The position numbers were made by a program, and so were the translations under genes. The notes beneath the pieces were generated by a model. That model had not been told where the DNA came from and did not search any database. It saw only the letters and a list, made by a program, of their open reading frames with translations. A stretch of 64,000 nucleotides of DNA. Origin: Chloroflexota bacterium (GTDB taxonomy: Bacteria; Chloroflexota; Anaerolineae; Aggregatilineales; Phototrophicaceae). This document shows positions 16,807-26,070 of the stretch, piece by piece. How positions within the stretch are numbered: the first letter of the stretch is position 1; every line of letters starts with the position of its first letter. The stretch covers positions 62,001 to 126,000 of the forward strand of contig JAPOVL010000039.1 in the NCBI GenBank assembly GCA_026708115.1. Direction: 5' to 3'.

Positions 16807-17818
16807 TTTGCGCTACCCCCTCGCGGATGTCGGCCCAACAAGACATAACGTGTGTGCCATCGCCATTGGAATCGGGCACCGTCTCAAGCGGCGGTCGCTC
16901 TTCCCAACATCTTTCCAGCTCGAATTGCTCACGAACGTCGCAACGCGCGGCGAAGGGACAACCAGCCGGTTCATTGCGCATATCGGGTGGGGAGCCTTCG
17001 ATTTGGATCAGTTTTTCTTCGCCGCTGGAATCCAAACGCGGCAGCGAACCCAATAGCCCTACCGTATAGGGATGACGCGAATCGCCAAAAACTTCGTGCG
17101 AGGAGCCGGATTCCATAATGCGGCCGCCGTACATTACCTGGATGCGATCGGCAATGCCGGCGACCACCCCCAGATCATGCGTGATCCAGATCATCGCCAT
17201 ATTGAATTCGTCTTTCAGTTGTTTGACCAACTCAATTATTTGCGCCTGAATAGTGACATCCAGGGCGGTGGTTGGCTCGTCAGCGATCAGCAGCTTGGGA
17301 TTGCAGGATAGTCCCATGGCGATCATCACGCGCTGACGCATCCCGCCGGAGAATTGATGTGGATAGTCATCAAGGCGGCGATAGGCATCGGGAATTCCAA
17401 CCATATCCAGCAAGTCGGCGGCGCGCTTGCGCGACTGTGAGGTATTCATGCCCTCGTGCAGTTTCAGTGATTCGGTGATCTGTGTGCCGATGGTCAGCAC
17501 CGGGTTGAGCGAAGTCATCGGATCCTGGAAGATCATGGCAATTTCCTTGCCACGTATGAGGCGCATTTGATCGGGTTTCAACTGCAGCAAATCTCGTCCC
17601 TCAAAGTTGACCGTGCCGGATTCAACTTTGCCTGGCGGGCTGGGGATCAAACCCATCAAAGCGAGGGAACTGACGCTTTTGCCGCTCCCGCTCTCGCCGA
17701 CGATGCCAAGCGTTTCGCCTTCTTCCAGGTCGAAGGATACGCCATTGACCGCGTAGACCGTTCCTTCTTGCGTATAAAACCGGACAACGAGGTCCTTGAC
17801 TTCAAGTATGACGCTCAA
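16799..17818 (-). CDS. oppD: Oligopeptide/dipeptide ABC transporter ATPase OppD/DppD
   Basis: Partner ATPase of OppF. Walker [13 protein letters not shown]-loop [11 protein letters not shown], signature [15 protein letters not shown], Walker [14 protein letters not shown]-loop [11 protein letters not shown], and the C-terminal [13 protein letters not shown] and [11 protein letters not shown] segments of the peptide-transporter group. I place the start at TTG 17818 because the sequence GGGAGGAGG lies 8 bases before it, giving [14 protein letters not shown]; the longer frame from 17842 has no such site. First gene of a two-gene unit with oppF. Together they would energise import of peptides or other small solutes; the exact substrate depends on a binding protein not seen here. 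Confidence 0.93.
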   Translation of the reverse strand: MSVILEVKDLVVRFYTQEGTVYAVNGVSFDLEEGETLGIVGESGSGKSVSSLALMGLIPSPPGKVESGTVNFEGRDLLQLKPDQMRLIRGKEIAMIFQDPMTSLNPVLTIGTQITESLKLHEGMNTSQSRKRAADLLDMVGIPDAYRRLDDYPHQFSGGMRQRVMIAMGLSCNPKLLIADEPTTALDVTIQAQIIELVKQLKDEFNMAMIWITHDLGVVAGIADRIQVMYGGRIMESGSSHEVFGDSRHPYTVGLLGSLPRLDSSGEEKLIQIEGSPPDMRNEPAGCPFAARCDVREQFELERCWEERPPLETVPDSNGDGTHVMSCWADIREGVAQNV

Positions 17819-17988
17819 TGTCTCACCCTCCTCCCGCAACAAAATCTCTATGAAATAATTTCAGGTCAAGAGAGTTTGTCGAACAAAAGCCATCCCGTCA
17901 CAAGGATACCTTGTAACGATTGCTACAATCATACCAAAGATGTATTGGATTTACCAACAAATCAAAAATAGGCGCGGGCGGTTGAAGC

Positions 17989-18933
17989 TTAGCCTTGTGA
18001 TCGGTACCAATTGATGGTTTCGCGCAAGCCGGCCTGGAAGTCGGTCGTCGCGACAAATCCGAATTCGCGCTCGGCGCGGGAAACATCGAGCTTGCGGCGG
18101 GGTTGCCCATTGGGCTTGCTGGTATCCCAGCGCAATTCGCCGGCGTAACCTACTTCGTCAGCGATGATCCGCACCAGATCGCGGATGCTAATCTCGTAAG
18201 CGCTGCCGAGGTTGACAGGTTCTGGACTATTGTAATGTTCGGCGGCCAGAACGATGCCGCGCGCAGCGTCCCGAACGAACAAGAATTCACGAGTCGGGGA
18301 GCCGTCGCCGAATAGCGTTACCATGTCCTCGCCTTGCTCCAGCGCGTCCACCATTTTTCGGATTACATCGGGTATGACATGCGCCGATTTGGGGTCGAAC
18401 TTATCGTGCGGACCGTAGAGGTTAACGGGCAGCAGGTGAATGGCATTGTAGCCGTATTCCTGTCGATAGGCCTGGCTTTGAACCAGCAACATTTTCTTCG
18501 CCAAGCCGTAGGGCGCGTTGGTCTCTTCCGGGTAGCCCTCCCAAAGATCGTCTTCTTTGAAGGGGATTGGCGCATACTTGGGATAGCTGCAAACGGTACC
18601 GACGCCGACGAATTTGTCCACGCGCGCGCGCCGCGCGCCTTCCAGCAAGAGCGTACCCATCATGATATTGTCGTAATAGAACAGCCCGGGGTGCGCGCTA
18701 TTGATACCGATGCCGCCGGCAGTCGCCGCCAAATGAATCACCATGGTCGTCGCCGGATGATCGGCATACAAGCGCTCGACGTCACCTGCCAGGCGCAGGT
18801 CGTATTGGGCGCTGCGCGGCACGATGACATCGCCAGCCTCGTTCGCGCGCAGTGCCTCGACCACATGCCGGCCGAGGAAGCCGGCGCCGCCCGTCACAAT
18901 CACAACCTGTTCGCGCCAAAACGTCTTAGTCAT
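17989..18933 (-). CDS. GDP-L-fucose synthase-like NAD-dependent epimerase/reductase
   Basis: Extended SDR of about 314 residues acting on nucleotide sugars. Cofactor motif TGGAGFLG near residue 13, [10 protein letters not shown], catalytic Ser/Tyr/Lys seen in VGTVCSYP and YGLAKKML, and the substrate-loop segments [10 protein letters not shown] and [17 protein letters not shown]. The [21 protein letters not shown] and GSPTREFL pieces match GDP-L-fucose synthases (Fcl/WcaG), which make GDP-fucose from GDP-4-keto-6-deoxymannose for polysaccharides. Start at ATG 18933 avoids a 19-residue extension without signature. It is not next to a gmd gene, so the assignment to fucose rather than another deoxysugar is moderately sure. 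Confidence 0.85.
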   Translation of the reverse strand: MTKTFWREQVVIVTGGAGFLGRHVVEALRANEAGDVIVPRSAQYDLRLAGDVERLYADHPATTMVIHLAATAGGIGINSAHPGLFYYDNIMMGTLLLEGARRARVDKFVGVGTVCSYPKYAPIPFKEDDLWEGYPEETNAPYGLAKKMLLVQSQAYRQEYGYNAIHLLPVNLYGPHDKFDPKSAHVIPDVIRKMVDALEQGEDMVTLFGDGSPTREFLFVRDAARGIVLAAEHYNSPEPVNLGSAYEISIRDLVRIIADEVGYAGELRWDTSKPNGQPRRKLDVSRAEREFGFVATTDFQAGLRETINWYRSQG

Positions 18934-19136
18934 GCCAAGCTCTCTCAGAAAATGGACTTGATAGCCACTGCGGCTACGCCAGTATATCATCAGAATACAG
19001 CTTTACATGGCCATATTCTCAGCGTGTTGGCGCACGCAGTTTCTTTCCCTTCCCGTCGTTGCATACACATTTGAGCCGAGCAATTGTAAGATGACGGACA
19101 TTAACCAGCTGAAGAATTCACAAGAAAGGCAATCCC

Positions 19137-19589
19137 TTGGAACGCACACTGATAATCATAAAACCGGATGCGATGCAGCGCGGCCTGGCCGGCGAAATCA
19201 TCAAACGCTTCGAGCAGCGCGGCTTGAAGATCATCGGCATGAAGTTGCTGCAGCTCGGCAGAGAACTGGCGGAAAAGCACTATGATGTGCACCGCGAACG
19301 TCCGTTTTTCGGTAGTCTGGTGACATACATCATCTCGGCGCCGGTGATCGTGATGGCGCTGGAAGGCAGCGACGCGGTTCTGGCCGCGCGCGCGACCATC
19401 GGCGCGACCAAGCCGGCGGAAGCGGCGGCGGGCACAATCCGCGGCGACTACGCGCTGGAGATCGGTCGCAACCTGGTGCATGGCTCGGACAGCGTCGAGA
19501 ACGGGATGATCGAAGTCGCCAATTTTTTCTGCGAGGACGAGCTGCACGGCGGCTGGACGCGGGATGTGGATGGCTGGGTGTTTGAGTAG
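19137..19589 (+). CDS. ndk: Nucleoside diphosphate kinase
   Basis: Transfers the terminal phosphate from ATP to other nucleoside diphosphates, keeping nucleotide pools balanced. The 150-residue protein is full length: TLIIIKPDAMQRGL at the start, KLLQL, then HRERPFF, TRATIGATKPAEAAAGTIRGDYA-like segment and the active-site NLVHGSDS with the phosphohistidine His near residue 121. Start codon is TTG at 19137 with AAAGG a few bases upstream. It is followed by a toxin-antitoxin pair on the same strand, 12 bases later, which probably got inserted after it. Confidence 0.95.
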   Translation: MERTLIIIKPDAMQRGLAGEIIKRFEQRGLKIIGMKLLQLGRELAEKHYDVHRERPFFGSLVTYIISAPVIVMALEGSDAVLAARATIGATKPAEAAAGTIRGDYALEIGRNLVHGSDSVENGMIEVANFFCEDELHGGWTRDVDGWVFE

Positions 19590-19601
19590 TTCGCGGGGTG
19601 C

Positions 19602-20753
19602 ATGAGAATGGCGATTGAACGTATGCCAATTACGCCTGAGGTTTTGACCTGGGCGCGCGAGCGGGCGGGTTACAAGCTGGAGGACCTCGCGGCAAAAGCT
19701 AAGTTTCGCAAGATTGCCGAGTGGGAAAGCGGCGAGCTAGGACCAACCTACCGTCAGTTGGAGGATATCTCCAAGACGCTGGAGATACCGATGGCGATGT
19801 TCTTCTTCCCCAAACCACCGGATCTGCCACCTATTGAAGAGACATTCCGCACTTTGGGTTCAACGCAGTTCAATGAGATTCCACCACCGATAAGGCTACT
19901 CCTGTACAAGGCGCGCGGCTTTCAAAGTGGATTGAGCGAGTTAAACCAAGGTCGAAATCCAGCCGAAAGGCAAATCGTCCGCGATATCAGCGTCAACTAC
20001 AACGAGCCGATAGAGTCAGTGGCCGCTGGTGTCCGTGATTATTTGGGCTTGTCGCTGGATGAGCAATTTGCGTGGAAAGACGACGACACGGCATTAAAAG
20101 CTTGGCGCAGCGCGTTTTACCGTGTCGGTGTAACGGTATTCAAAGACGCGTTTGGCGCGGATGAATTCTGTGGATTCAGCCTGTACGATGCAGAATTTCC
20201 CGTCATTTACGTGAACAACTCGAACATGAGAACGCGGCAAATCTTCACACTTTTTCATGAAATGGCACATCTGCTACACCATACCAGTGGCGTAGACCGA
20301 CTTGGCTATTTTGAGCATGATTTGGCACCCGACATGGCACAAATTGAGCGGCGCTGTAATGCTTTGGCGAATGCGATCCTCGTCCCAGCCGCCGCATTGG
20401 AAAGGGAAGTCCACGCTGCAAGCCGGTCACGATCTGAGGCCGAAAGACTCGCCAAGCGATTCAGTGTGAGTCGTGAAGTCATTTATCGTAATTTTCTTGA
20501 CCGCGGATGGATAGAGCAAACCGAATATGAAGCCGCTGCGACTGAATGGACGGCACAAATAAGAAAAAGCCAGAGTACAGGAGGCAATTATTATCGCACC
20601 AAGATTCGATACCTTGGGGAGGATTATATTTCGCTGGTGCTAAGGCGCTATTATCAGGGGCAATTTGAAGAGGAGGAACTGGCCAATTATTTGGATACAA
20701 AGCCCGGCAACATTGATCGCCTTGAGGAGTACTTTTTTGGAGAGCGCGGCTAA
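19602..20753 (+). CDS. XRE-family HTH / ImmA-IrrE metallopeptidase (antitoxin-type)
   Basis: Protein of 383 residues with an N-terminal helix-turn-helix (about residues 10-60, WARERAGYKLEDLAAKA, IAEWESGE, TYRQLEDISKTL) and a C-terminal ImmA/IrrE-type zinc peptidase domain carrying HEMAHLLHH at 219-227. In this arrangement, next to a PIN-like toxin, such proteins serve as antitoxin and autorepressor; some cleave regulators instead. The stop TAA overlaps the next start ATG by one base, so the two are translated together. Codon use is less GC-biased than in ndk just upstream. The first two Met residues (19602, 19608) are both possible starts. Confidence 0.9.
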   Translation: MRMAIERMPITPEVLTWARERAGYKLEDLAAKAKFRKIAEWESGELGPTYRQLEDISKTLEIPMAMFFFPKPPDLPPIEETFRTLGSTQFNEIPPPIRLLLYKARGFQSGLSELNQGRNPAERQIVRDISVNYNEPIESVAAGVRDYLGLSLDEQFAWKDDDTALKAWRSAFYRVGVTVFKDAFGADEFCGFSLYDAEFPVIYVNNSNMRTRQIFTLFHEMAHLLHHTSGVDRLGYFEHDLAPDMAQIERRCNALANAILVPAAALEREVHAASRSRSEAERLAKRFSVSREVIYRNFLDRGWIEQTEYEAAATEWTAQIRKSQSTGGNYYRTKIRYLGEDYISLVLRRYYQGQFEEEELANYLDTKPGNIDRLEEYFFGERG

Positions 20754-21223
20754 TGTACGTCTTTGACACTAACAGTTTCTCAAAACTTTTCGGCTGTTAT
20801 CCGATTGACAGCTTTCCAAGCCTTTGGAGACGATTCGATTCCTTGAGTTCGGTCGGCGGGATACTCTCCACTCGCGAAGTCTTGCTAGAGCTAGAGGCTG
20901 GAAAACGAAGAACTGAGAATGCCTACAATTGGGCGAAGGAGAATCGTGAATTGTTCACGCCATTGATCGGCGACGAGGCTGCTGCGGTAGCAGAGATATT
21001 CCGCGTAGAGCATTTCCAACAAATAATGCGCCGGAAGGAAGGCGTAGTTAACACGAGCGCCGACCCTTTCATTATAGCACGCGCAAGTTTCCGCAACGGT
21101 ACAGTTGTGACAGAAGAAAGCAAGCCACCACATGGCGCTCGGATCCCAAACATCTGCGAGCGATTCAATATACCCTGTATTAAATTGAATGGTTTCATGC
21201 AGCAGGAAAACTGGACTTTCTAA
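20753..21223 (+). CDS. DUF4411 / PIN-like toxin
   Basis: Protein of 156 residues matching the DUF4411 family, a PIN-fold ribonuclease group found beside ImmA/XRE genes. YVFDTNSFSKLFG near the start holds the first catalytic Asp, followed by STREVLLELEAG with an acidic residue and SADPFIIARA with the third Asp of PIN domains. These predict a metal-dependent RNA-cutting toxin held in check by the preceding protein. The pair is likely mobile in evolution: lower GC, inserted between ndk and tlpA. No promoter separate from the antitoxin is seen. Confidence 0.85.
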   Translation: MYVFDTNSFSKLFGCYPIDSFPSLWRRFDSLSSVGGILSTREVLLELEAGKRRTENAYNWAKENRELFTPLIGDEAAAVAEIFRVEHFQQIMRRKEGVVNTSADPFIIARASFRNGTVVTEESKPPHGARIPNICERFNIPCIKLNGFMQQENWTF

Positions 21224-21234
21224 GATACAAGACC

Positions 21235-21819
21235 ATGCAAACCGAAAAGAGCCAGTCACCCGCCCTGCTACTCTTCCTGATCCTGCCGCTTTTGGGCATA
21301 TTCGTCGCCCTGCTGATGGTCTTCCTGGAAGACCGCAAGGCGCCCGCTGCCCAGCCCACGTTCCAGCCCGCGCCGCCGCGTACGGTCATCAACTTCCAAG
21401 CGCCCGACTTCGAGCTGCCGTTGCTGGACGGCCTGACGCTGGTATCGCCGTCGGATTACGCCGGGCAACCGCTATTCCTCAATTTCTGGGCGACTTGGTG
21501 CGCGCCCTGCGTCCGTGAACTGCCGGCATTTGAGGAGTTTGTCGCGGTACACGGGGCGGACGAGAAGGGGCCGGCACTGCTCACGATCAACCTGGGCGAG
21601 ACCGCCGAGGAAATCACCGGCTTCTTGAAGGAAATTGGCGTGCGCAACTTGCCGGTAGCGATGGACATTAACCAGGTGGTCAAGCGCGACTACGGCGTAC
21701 AGAACTTGCCCACGACCTATGTGATTGATGGGGCCGGCATGGTCCGCCATATGAAGCTGGGCGAGATGAAATACGAAGAAATGGGTCTTTACTTGCAGCA
21801 ACTTGCGGATGAGTCGTGA
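21235..21819 (+). CDS. Membrane-anchored thioredoxin-like protein (TlpA/ResA)
   Basis: Disulfide oxidoreductase facing the outside of the membrane; such proteins reduce apocytochromes or other secreted proteins. A membrane anchor lies at about residues 8-29 (LLFLILPLLGIFVALLMVF), a proline-rich linker follows, and the thioredoxin fold contains WATWCAPC with Cys 89 and Cys 92. The cis-Pro motif NLPTTYVID is present in the right place, and the mid-region ETAEEITGFLKEIGV is typical of TlpA. Length of 194 residues is normal. The gene starts 11 bases after the DUF4411 gene and could be co-transcribed by accident of insertion. Confidence 0.92.
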   Translation: MQTEKSQSPALLLFLILPLLGIFVALLMVFLEDRKAPAAQPTFQPAPPRTVINFQAPDFELPLLDGLTLVSPSDYAGQPLFLNFWATWCAPCVRELPAFEEFVAVHGADEKGPALLTINLGETAEEITGFLKEIGVRNLPVAMDINQVVKRDYGVQNLPTTYVIDGAGMVRHMKLGEMKYEEMGLYLQQLADES

Positions 21820-21886
21820 TGGACAGGCGCGCCCCTATGCCTGAAAGAACGAGAGCAAATCTGGAAACCAATGACGGGAGCGGCAC

Positions 21887-22639
21887 ATGCGCGTTGAACT
21901 GAACGACAAGGTCGCTCTCGTTACCGGTTCGGCGCGCCGGATCGGCCGCGCCATTGCGCTGGAACTGGCGGAGCATGGCGTGAACATACTTGTGCATTAC
22001 CACCGCAGTGATCCGTCTCAAGTGCGGGATACCCTGCAGGAGATTAAATCGCTCGGTGTGGACGCATTTGCTGCTGGCGCGGATCTCAGCCAGCCCGAAG
22101 GTGTCCAGCAACTCTTCAGCGAGTTTCAGACCTATTATGATCGGCTAGACATTGTGGTGAACAACGCCGCGGTTTTTCAGCAGCGAGCGTTTCTCGACGT
22201 ATCCCTGGAAGATTGGGATTTGACCATGGCGCTTAACTTGCGAGCGCCTTTTCTGATTACCCAGCGCGCGGCCCGCATCATGCAAGAAAATCCCATACCG
22301 GGCGGGACGATCATCAACATCTGCGATGCCGGGGTTGATGGACCCTGGAGCAAATACCCCCATCATGGCATCAGCAAATCCAGCTTGTGGATGCTGACGC
22401 AGGTCAGCGCGCTCTCACTCGCCCCCACAATTCGTGTCAACGCTGTCGTTCCCGGCCCGGTGCTGAAGACGGACAGGCAGGATCTAACGGACGATGCCTG
22501 GGCGAAGGTCGCCGAGCGCATTCCGCTGAAACGCACGGGCTCGGCCGGCGATGTGGCGCGGGCTGTCCTCTACTTGTGCCAGGAAGACCATACCAGTGGC
22601 GTTCTGCTTCACCTGACCGGCGGCGAGCACCTGACTTAA
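21887..22639 (+). CDS. SDR-family protein with altered active site
   Basis: Short-chain dehydrogenase-like protein of 250 residues. Cofactor motifs are present: TGSARRIG near residue 13, NNAAVF near residue 86, and C-terminal TGGEHLT. The TGSARRIGRAIA start and VDGPW segment resemble pteridine reductase/FolM-type SDRs. The YxxxK position reads HGISK: the catalytic Tyr is replaced by His (Lys kept), and the usual Ser position reads INICDAG. Activity as a normal reductase is therefore doubtful. The stop overlaps the stop of the convergent yitT-like gene (TTAA at 22636-22639). Confidence 0.85.
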   Translation: MRVELNDKVALVTGSARRIGRAIALELAEHGVNILVHYHRSDPSQVRDTLQEIKSLGVDAFAAGADLSQPEGVQQLFSEFQTYYDRLDIVVNNAAVFQQRAFLDVSLEDWDLTMALNLRAPFLITQRAARIMQENPIPGGTIINICDAGVDGPWSKYPHHGISKSSLWMLTQVSALSLAPTIRVNAVVPGPVLKTDRQDLTDDAWAKVAERIPLKRTGSAGDVARAVLYLCQEDHTSGVLLHLTGGEHLT

Positions 22640-23508
22640 AGCGCTTTGCGCCGCACACGCCGGAAGCCGGCGCCGTAAGCGGCATGACCCATGCCAATTA
22701 CTATGAAGGCGTTGGGGTCAACGTTGCTAACATGTTCCTTCAGTTCGCGCACTTGTGATCGTCCAATTGTTACATAAAGCATTGTGCGTTCCGCCCCCGT
22801 GTACCTGCCCCGGATCGTCCAGCTGGTGACGCCGCGCTGCAAATTGGCAAAGACCAACGCCGAAATCTCGTCCGGCTTGTCGGTGATGATCATGGCGGTG
22901 CGGATCACGCTGGGTCCTTCCATGACATAATCGGTCGCCGTACCGGCGATGAAAAGGGCGATCGCGGCGTACAAGGCGCCTTCCCAGCCGTAGACCAGTC
23001 CCGCTCCAATGATGATGATGGCATCGGTGCACAGGAACGTGGTGCTCATGGGAAAGCCGAATCGCCGCTGCAAGACCAGCGCCAGGGTCGACGTGCCACC
23101 GAGCGTCGCGCCGGCGCGGAAGACCAAGCCGACTCCGACGCCGCCCAGCAAGCCGCCGAACAAGGCGTTCAACATGCGGTCTCCGCTGATGCCTTCCCGC
23201 GGCACCAAGGGTCCGAGCAAGTCAATCATCAGCGACAAAATTGCAATGATCGCCACCGTGCGCAGGATCACGCGCGAGCCATCGGGCAACATTTTGTAGG
23301 CCAGGGCCTGTATTGGGATGTTCAAGACGAATATCGTCAATCCGATTGGCGTATCGAATAACTCGTTGAGAAGCGTCGACGCGCCCGCGAGGCCTGCCGG
23401 CGCGATATCCAGCGGCTGCAAGAAAACGATCAGCGATAGCGCGGCGGCAACGACGCCGACGAAGATCAGGACATAGCGAAAGACAAGATCGCGAAGCATT
23501 GCCAACAT
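22636..23508 (-). CDS. YitT family membrane protein
   Basis: Polytopic membrane protein of 290 residues in the YitT/DUF161 family with a C-terminal DUF2179 domain. About five to six hydrophobic helices lie in residues 8-190, including VGVVAAALSLIVF, LAGASTLLNELF, GLLGGVGVGLVFRAGATLGGTS and CTDAIIIIGAGLVY; the soluble end contains TWTIRGRYTGAERTMLYV-like and VSNVDPNAFIVI segments. The GATLGGTS motif is typical of the family. Function is not known with certainty; some members are linked to transport or stress. Convergent with the SDR; promoter region upstream shared divergently with metA. Confidence 0.9.
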   Translation of the reverse strand: MLAMLRDLVFRYVLIFVGVVAAALSLIVFLQPLDIAPAGLAGASTLLNELFDTPIGLTIFVLNIPIQALAYKMLPDGSRVILRTVAIIAILSLMIDLLGPLVPREGISGDRMLNALFGGLLGGVGVGLVFRAGATLGGTSTLALVLQRRFGFPMSTTFLCTDAIIIIGAGLVYGWEGALYAAIALFIAGTATDYVMEGPSVIRTAMIITDKPDEISALVFANLQRGVTSWTIRGRYTGAERTMLYVTIGRSQVRELKEHVSNVDPNAFIVIGMGHAAYGAGFRRVRRKAL

Positions 23509-23692
23509 GGCGGCTCTCCTAATTCAGAACGCGCGAACCAACGAAGGGAATTTTGATCTTTCTTATAGTATAACCCTGTGCCGCGTTCCGCAGGCCGCCC
23601 CAGGCGATTCCAATAGGAGCGCCCCATTGAGCTATGCTATACTGATGGCTCGAATCTATTCCATAATTTGCCTGAATTGGAGTTGATCGACT

Positions 23693-24757
23693 ATGCCATT
23701 AGTTGCTCACACGCCGCTGCCGAGCTTTGACCGTCTAAAACAGCGTGGCCAAGAAGTGCTGACGCTGGACCGCGCATTGACGCAAGACATCCGCGAGTTG
23801 CATATCGGCCTGCTCAACATGATGCCGGATGCCGCGTTAGAGATTACCGAGCGGCAGTTCATGCGCCTGGTTGGCAACAGCAACCAGATTGCTCAGTTTT
23901 ATGTGCACGTCTTTTCCGTGCCCGGGTTGGATCGCAGCCCGCAAACCGAAGCCTATATCGAGCAGTACTATACGAGTTTCGAGCAAGTCAAGAAGGATGG
24001 TCTGGACGCCCTGATTATCACGGGCGCCAACGTCGCCAATCCCAGCCTCGACCAAGAGAACTTCTGGCAACCCTTGACCGAGGTCATCGAATGGGCGCGC
24101 CGAAACGTCACCTCCACCATGTGTTCGTGCCTGTCGACCCACGCCCTGATGAAGTACTTTTATCAGATTGAGCGCGTCAAACGAGATAGCAAAAAATGGG
24201 GCGTCTTCGAGCATCGCGTCACAGCGCCTGCGCATCCGCTGCTGCGGGAGATCAACACGCGCTTTGATGTGCCGCATTCGCGCTGGAATTCCATCACGCG
24301 GGAGCAAATCGAGCGGGCCGGCTTGACCCTGCTTATCCAGAGCTTTGACGGCGAATTCCATATGGCCGTCAGCCCGGACCAACTGCGGATCGTCTATTTC
24401 CAGGGACATCCCGAATATGACATCAACAGCCTGCTGAAAGAGTACAAGCGCGACCTCGCGCTCTACTTCGCCGGCAAGAACGAACAGCCACCGTACCCGG
24501 AGAACTACTTCCCGCTGGAAGCGCGCGATATCGCCGAGCGCTACCTGCGACAAGCGCATCTGGCGCTGGAACGGGGCGCTGAACTGCCGGAATTCCCCGA
24601 GGACGACATGCTGCCCTACCTCGACAATACCTGGGGCGATACCGCCCGCGCGATCTTCAATAACTGGTTGGGCTCGGTATACCAGGTAACCAACGTCGTA
24701 CGCCACATTCCTTTTGATGACGGGATTGATCCCGACAATCCTTTGGGCATCTTATGA
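23693..24757 (+). CDS. metA: Homoserine O-succinyltransferase/acetyltransferase, MetA type
   Basis: Activates homoserine by O-acylation, the first committed step towards methionine. The 354-residue protein shows the MetA-type triad region: LLNMMPDAAL, the TSTMCSCLS segment aligning its Cys 146 with the catalytic Cys of E. coli MetA, and FQGHPEYD near residue 240 with the catalytic His and Glu. Whether it uses succinyl- or acetyl-CoA cannot be read with confidence. The active-site neighbourhood (SCLSTHA rather than CWAVQA) marks a divergent branch of the family. The next gene overlaps it by 4 bases. No SAM riboswitch or other known leader is visible in the 185-base upstream gap. Confidence 0.9.
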   Translation: MPLVAHTPLPSFDRLKQRGQEVLTLDRALTQDIRELHIGLLNMMPDAALEITERQFMRLVGNSNQIAQFYVHVFSVPGLDRSPQTEAYIEQYYTSFEQVKKDGLDALIITGANVANPSLDQENFWQPLTEVIEWARRNVTSTMCSCLSTHALMKYFYQIERVKRDSKKWGVFEHRVTAPAHPLLREINTRFDVPHSRWNSITREQIERAGLTLLIQSFDGEFHMAVSPDQLRIVYFQGHPEYDINSLLKEYKRDLALYFAGKNEQPPYPENYFPLEARDIAERYLRQAHLALERGAELPEFPEDDMLPYLDNTWGDTARAIFNNWLGSVYQVTNVVRHIPFDDGIDPDNPLGIL

Positions 24758-25605
24758 ACGAGACAGAAACGACTCTGCTGACAGCCGAAGACTATATCCG
24801 ATTTCCCGTCGTCGAGCCCGATTATCGCTACAGTTACGGAAAGGACGCCCAGCAATTTGGCGAACTTTATCTACCCGCCTCGGCCCCGCCACACCCAGCG
24901 ATCGTTTTGATCCACGGCGGCGGCTACCAGGAGAGGTACGATCTGAAACCGATGGGGTCAGTGGCGCGAGCGCTGGCGGACGATGGCTTTGCCGTTTGGA
25001 ATATCGAGTATCGTCGGGCTGGCAATGGCGGCGATTTTCCGCACATGTTTCTGGATGTAGGTGGCGCCGCCGATCACTTGAGGCGGCTTGCCGACCGGCA
25101 CAGTCTCGATCTGGATTCGGTTCTCAGCGTTGGGCATTCGGCTGGCGGCCATTTGGCGTTGTGGTTGGCGGGAAGGCACAAGGCGCCCGCGGCTAGTCCG
25201 CTATATGCGGCTGACAGTTTGCCAATCGCGGGCGTAGTCGCTTTGGCCCCCATCGCCGACGTACGCTTTGCAGTTGAGAAAAAGCTAAGCAGCGATGCCT
25301 TGTTGCTGGTAATGGGCGGAATTCCGGAGGATGTCCCCGCAAACTACGACGCCGGTTCGCCGCGCGATTTGCTGCCGGTGGGTAGGCCACAGGCGCATAT
25401 CGTCGGGACGGAAGACGTTGCGATCATGAAAAATGTCAAAGTTTACCTGGCAGCGGCTGTATCGGCCGGCGACAAAGCCCAATTGATCGAAGCGCCGCGG
25501 GGCGGACACTTCGAGATCGTCTCAACCGCCGCGCCGGCATTCCGTATAGTACGCGAGACAATTCGTAACATGCGCGCCTTGATCAAAACTGGGGGCGACA
25601 AATAG
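24754..25605 (+). CDS. Alpha/beta hydrolase (esterase-like)
   Basis: Soluble serine hydrolase of 283 residues. The oxyanion-hole motif HGGGY lies near residue 54, the nucleophile elbow GHSAGGH near residue 130, and the catalytic His in RGGHFE near residue 250. The HGGGxQERYD and NIEYRRAG segments match the BD-FAE / carboxylesterase type B group (esterases with an HGGG motif). It starts within the end of metA (ATGA overlap) and is translationally coupled to it, suggesting a role linked to methionine or acyl metabolism, though that is only positional. No signal peptide. The true substrate cannot be deduced. Confidence 0.85.
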   Translation: MNETETTLLTAEDYIRFPVVEPDYRYSYGKDAQQFGELYLPASAPPHPAIVLIHGGGYQERYDLKPMGSVARALADDGFAVWNIEYRRAGNGGDFPHMFLDVGGAADHLRRLADRHSLDLDSVLSVGHSAGGHLALWLAGRHKAPAASPLYAADSLPIAGVVALAPIADVRFAVEKKLSSDALLLVMGGIPEDVPANYDAGSPRDLLPVGRPQAHIVGTEDVAIMKNVKVYLAAAVSAGDKAQLIEAPRGGHFEIVSTAAPAFRIVRETIRNMRALIKTGGDK

Positions 25606-25659
25606 CGTCGAGTTTGTAGGAGACAAACAAGTCCCGATTAGCGAAACGAGAGAAAGCTC

Positions 25660-26070
25660 ATGATTAAGCGACTTGCGCACGTCTGTATCGGCGCGGCCGA
25701 CCTGGAGCGAAGCGAGCAATTCTATGTCGATCTGCTCGGTATGGAAATCGCATTTGAATTCATGCGCGGCGGCGAGCGCATCGGCTTCTATCTGCGAGCG
25801 GGCGCGACGACTTATATCGAGGTTTTCGCCGAGCGCGAAAGACGCAATGATGATGCGGCAGGTTTGAAGCACTTCTGCCTGGAGGTCGACGACATTGATG
25901 CCCTTATCGCAAAACTGACCGCGCAAGGCATCGACGTATCGACGAAAAAACTCGGCGCCGACAATGCCTGGCAAGCCTGGATCACCGACCCCAGTGGTGT
26001 AGGAATCGAACTCATGCAATACACGGAAGGCAGCGCTCAGTTCACGGGCGAGGCAGTCTTGCTGGACTAG
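25660..26070 (+). CDS. VOC-family (glyoxalase/dioxygenase fold) protein
   Basis: Small protein of 136 residues made of two beta-alpha-beta-beta-beta modules. RLAHVCIGAADLERSEQFYVDLLGM opens the fold, a metal-ligand His at position 6 is in the usual place (AHVCIG), the second module has HFCLEVDDIDAL, and a late Glu in IELMQY can complete a metal site. This fits glyoxalase I or extradiol dioxygenase-like proteins but does not tell which. Start ATG at 25660 has GAGAAAG upstream. Overlaps the stop of the convergent ankyrin gene by 4 bases. Probably part of the metA-side transcript or with its own promoter; unclear. Confidence 0.88.
   Translation: MIKRLAHVCIGAADLERSEQFYVDLLGMEIAFEFMRGGERIGFYLRAGATTYIEVFAERERRNDDAAGLKHFCLEVDDIDALIAKLTAQGIDVSTKKLGADNAWQAWITDPSGVGIELMQYTEGSAQFTGEAVLLD

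Noticed and set aside
23509..23692. SAM or other riboswitch before metA
   Set aside because: No conserved riboswitch core or terminator hairpin is recognisable.
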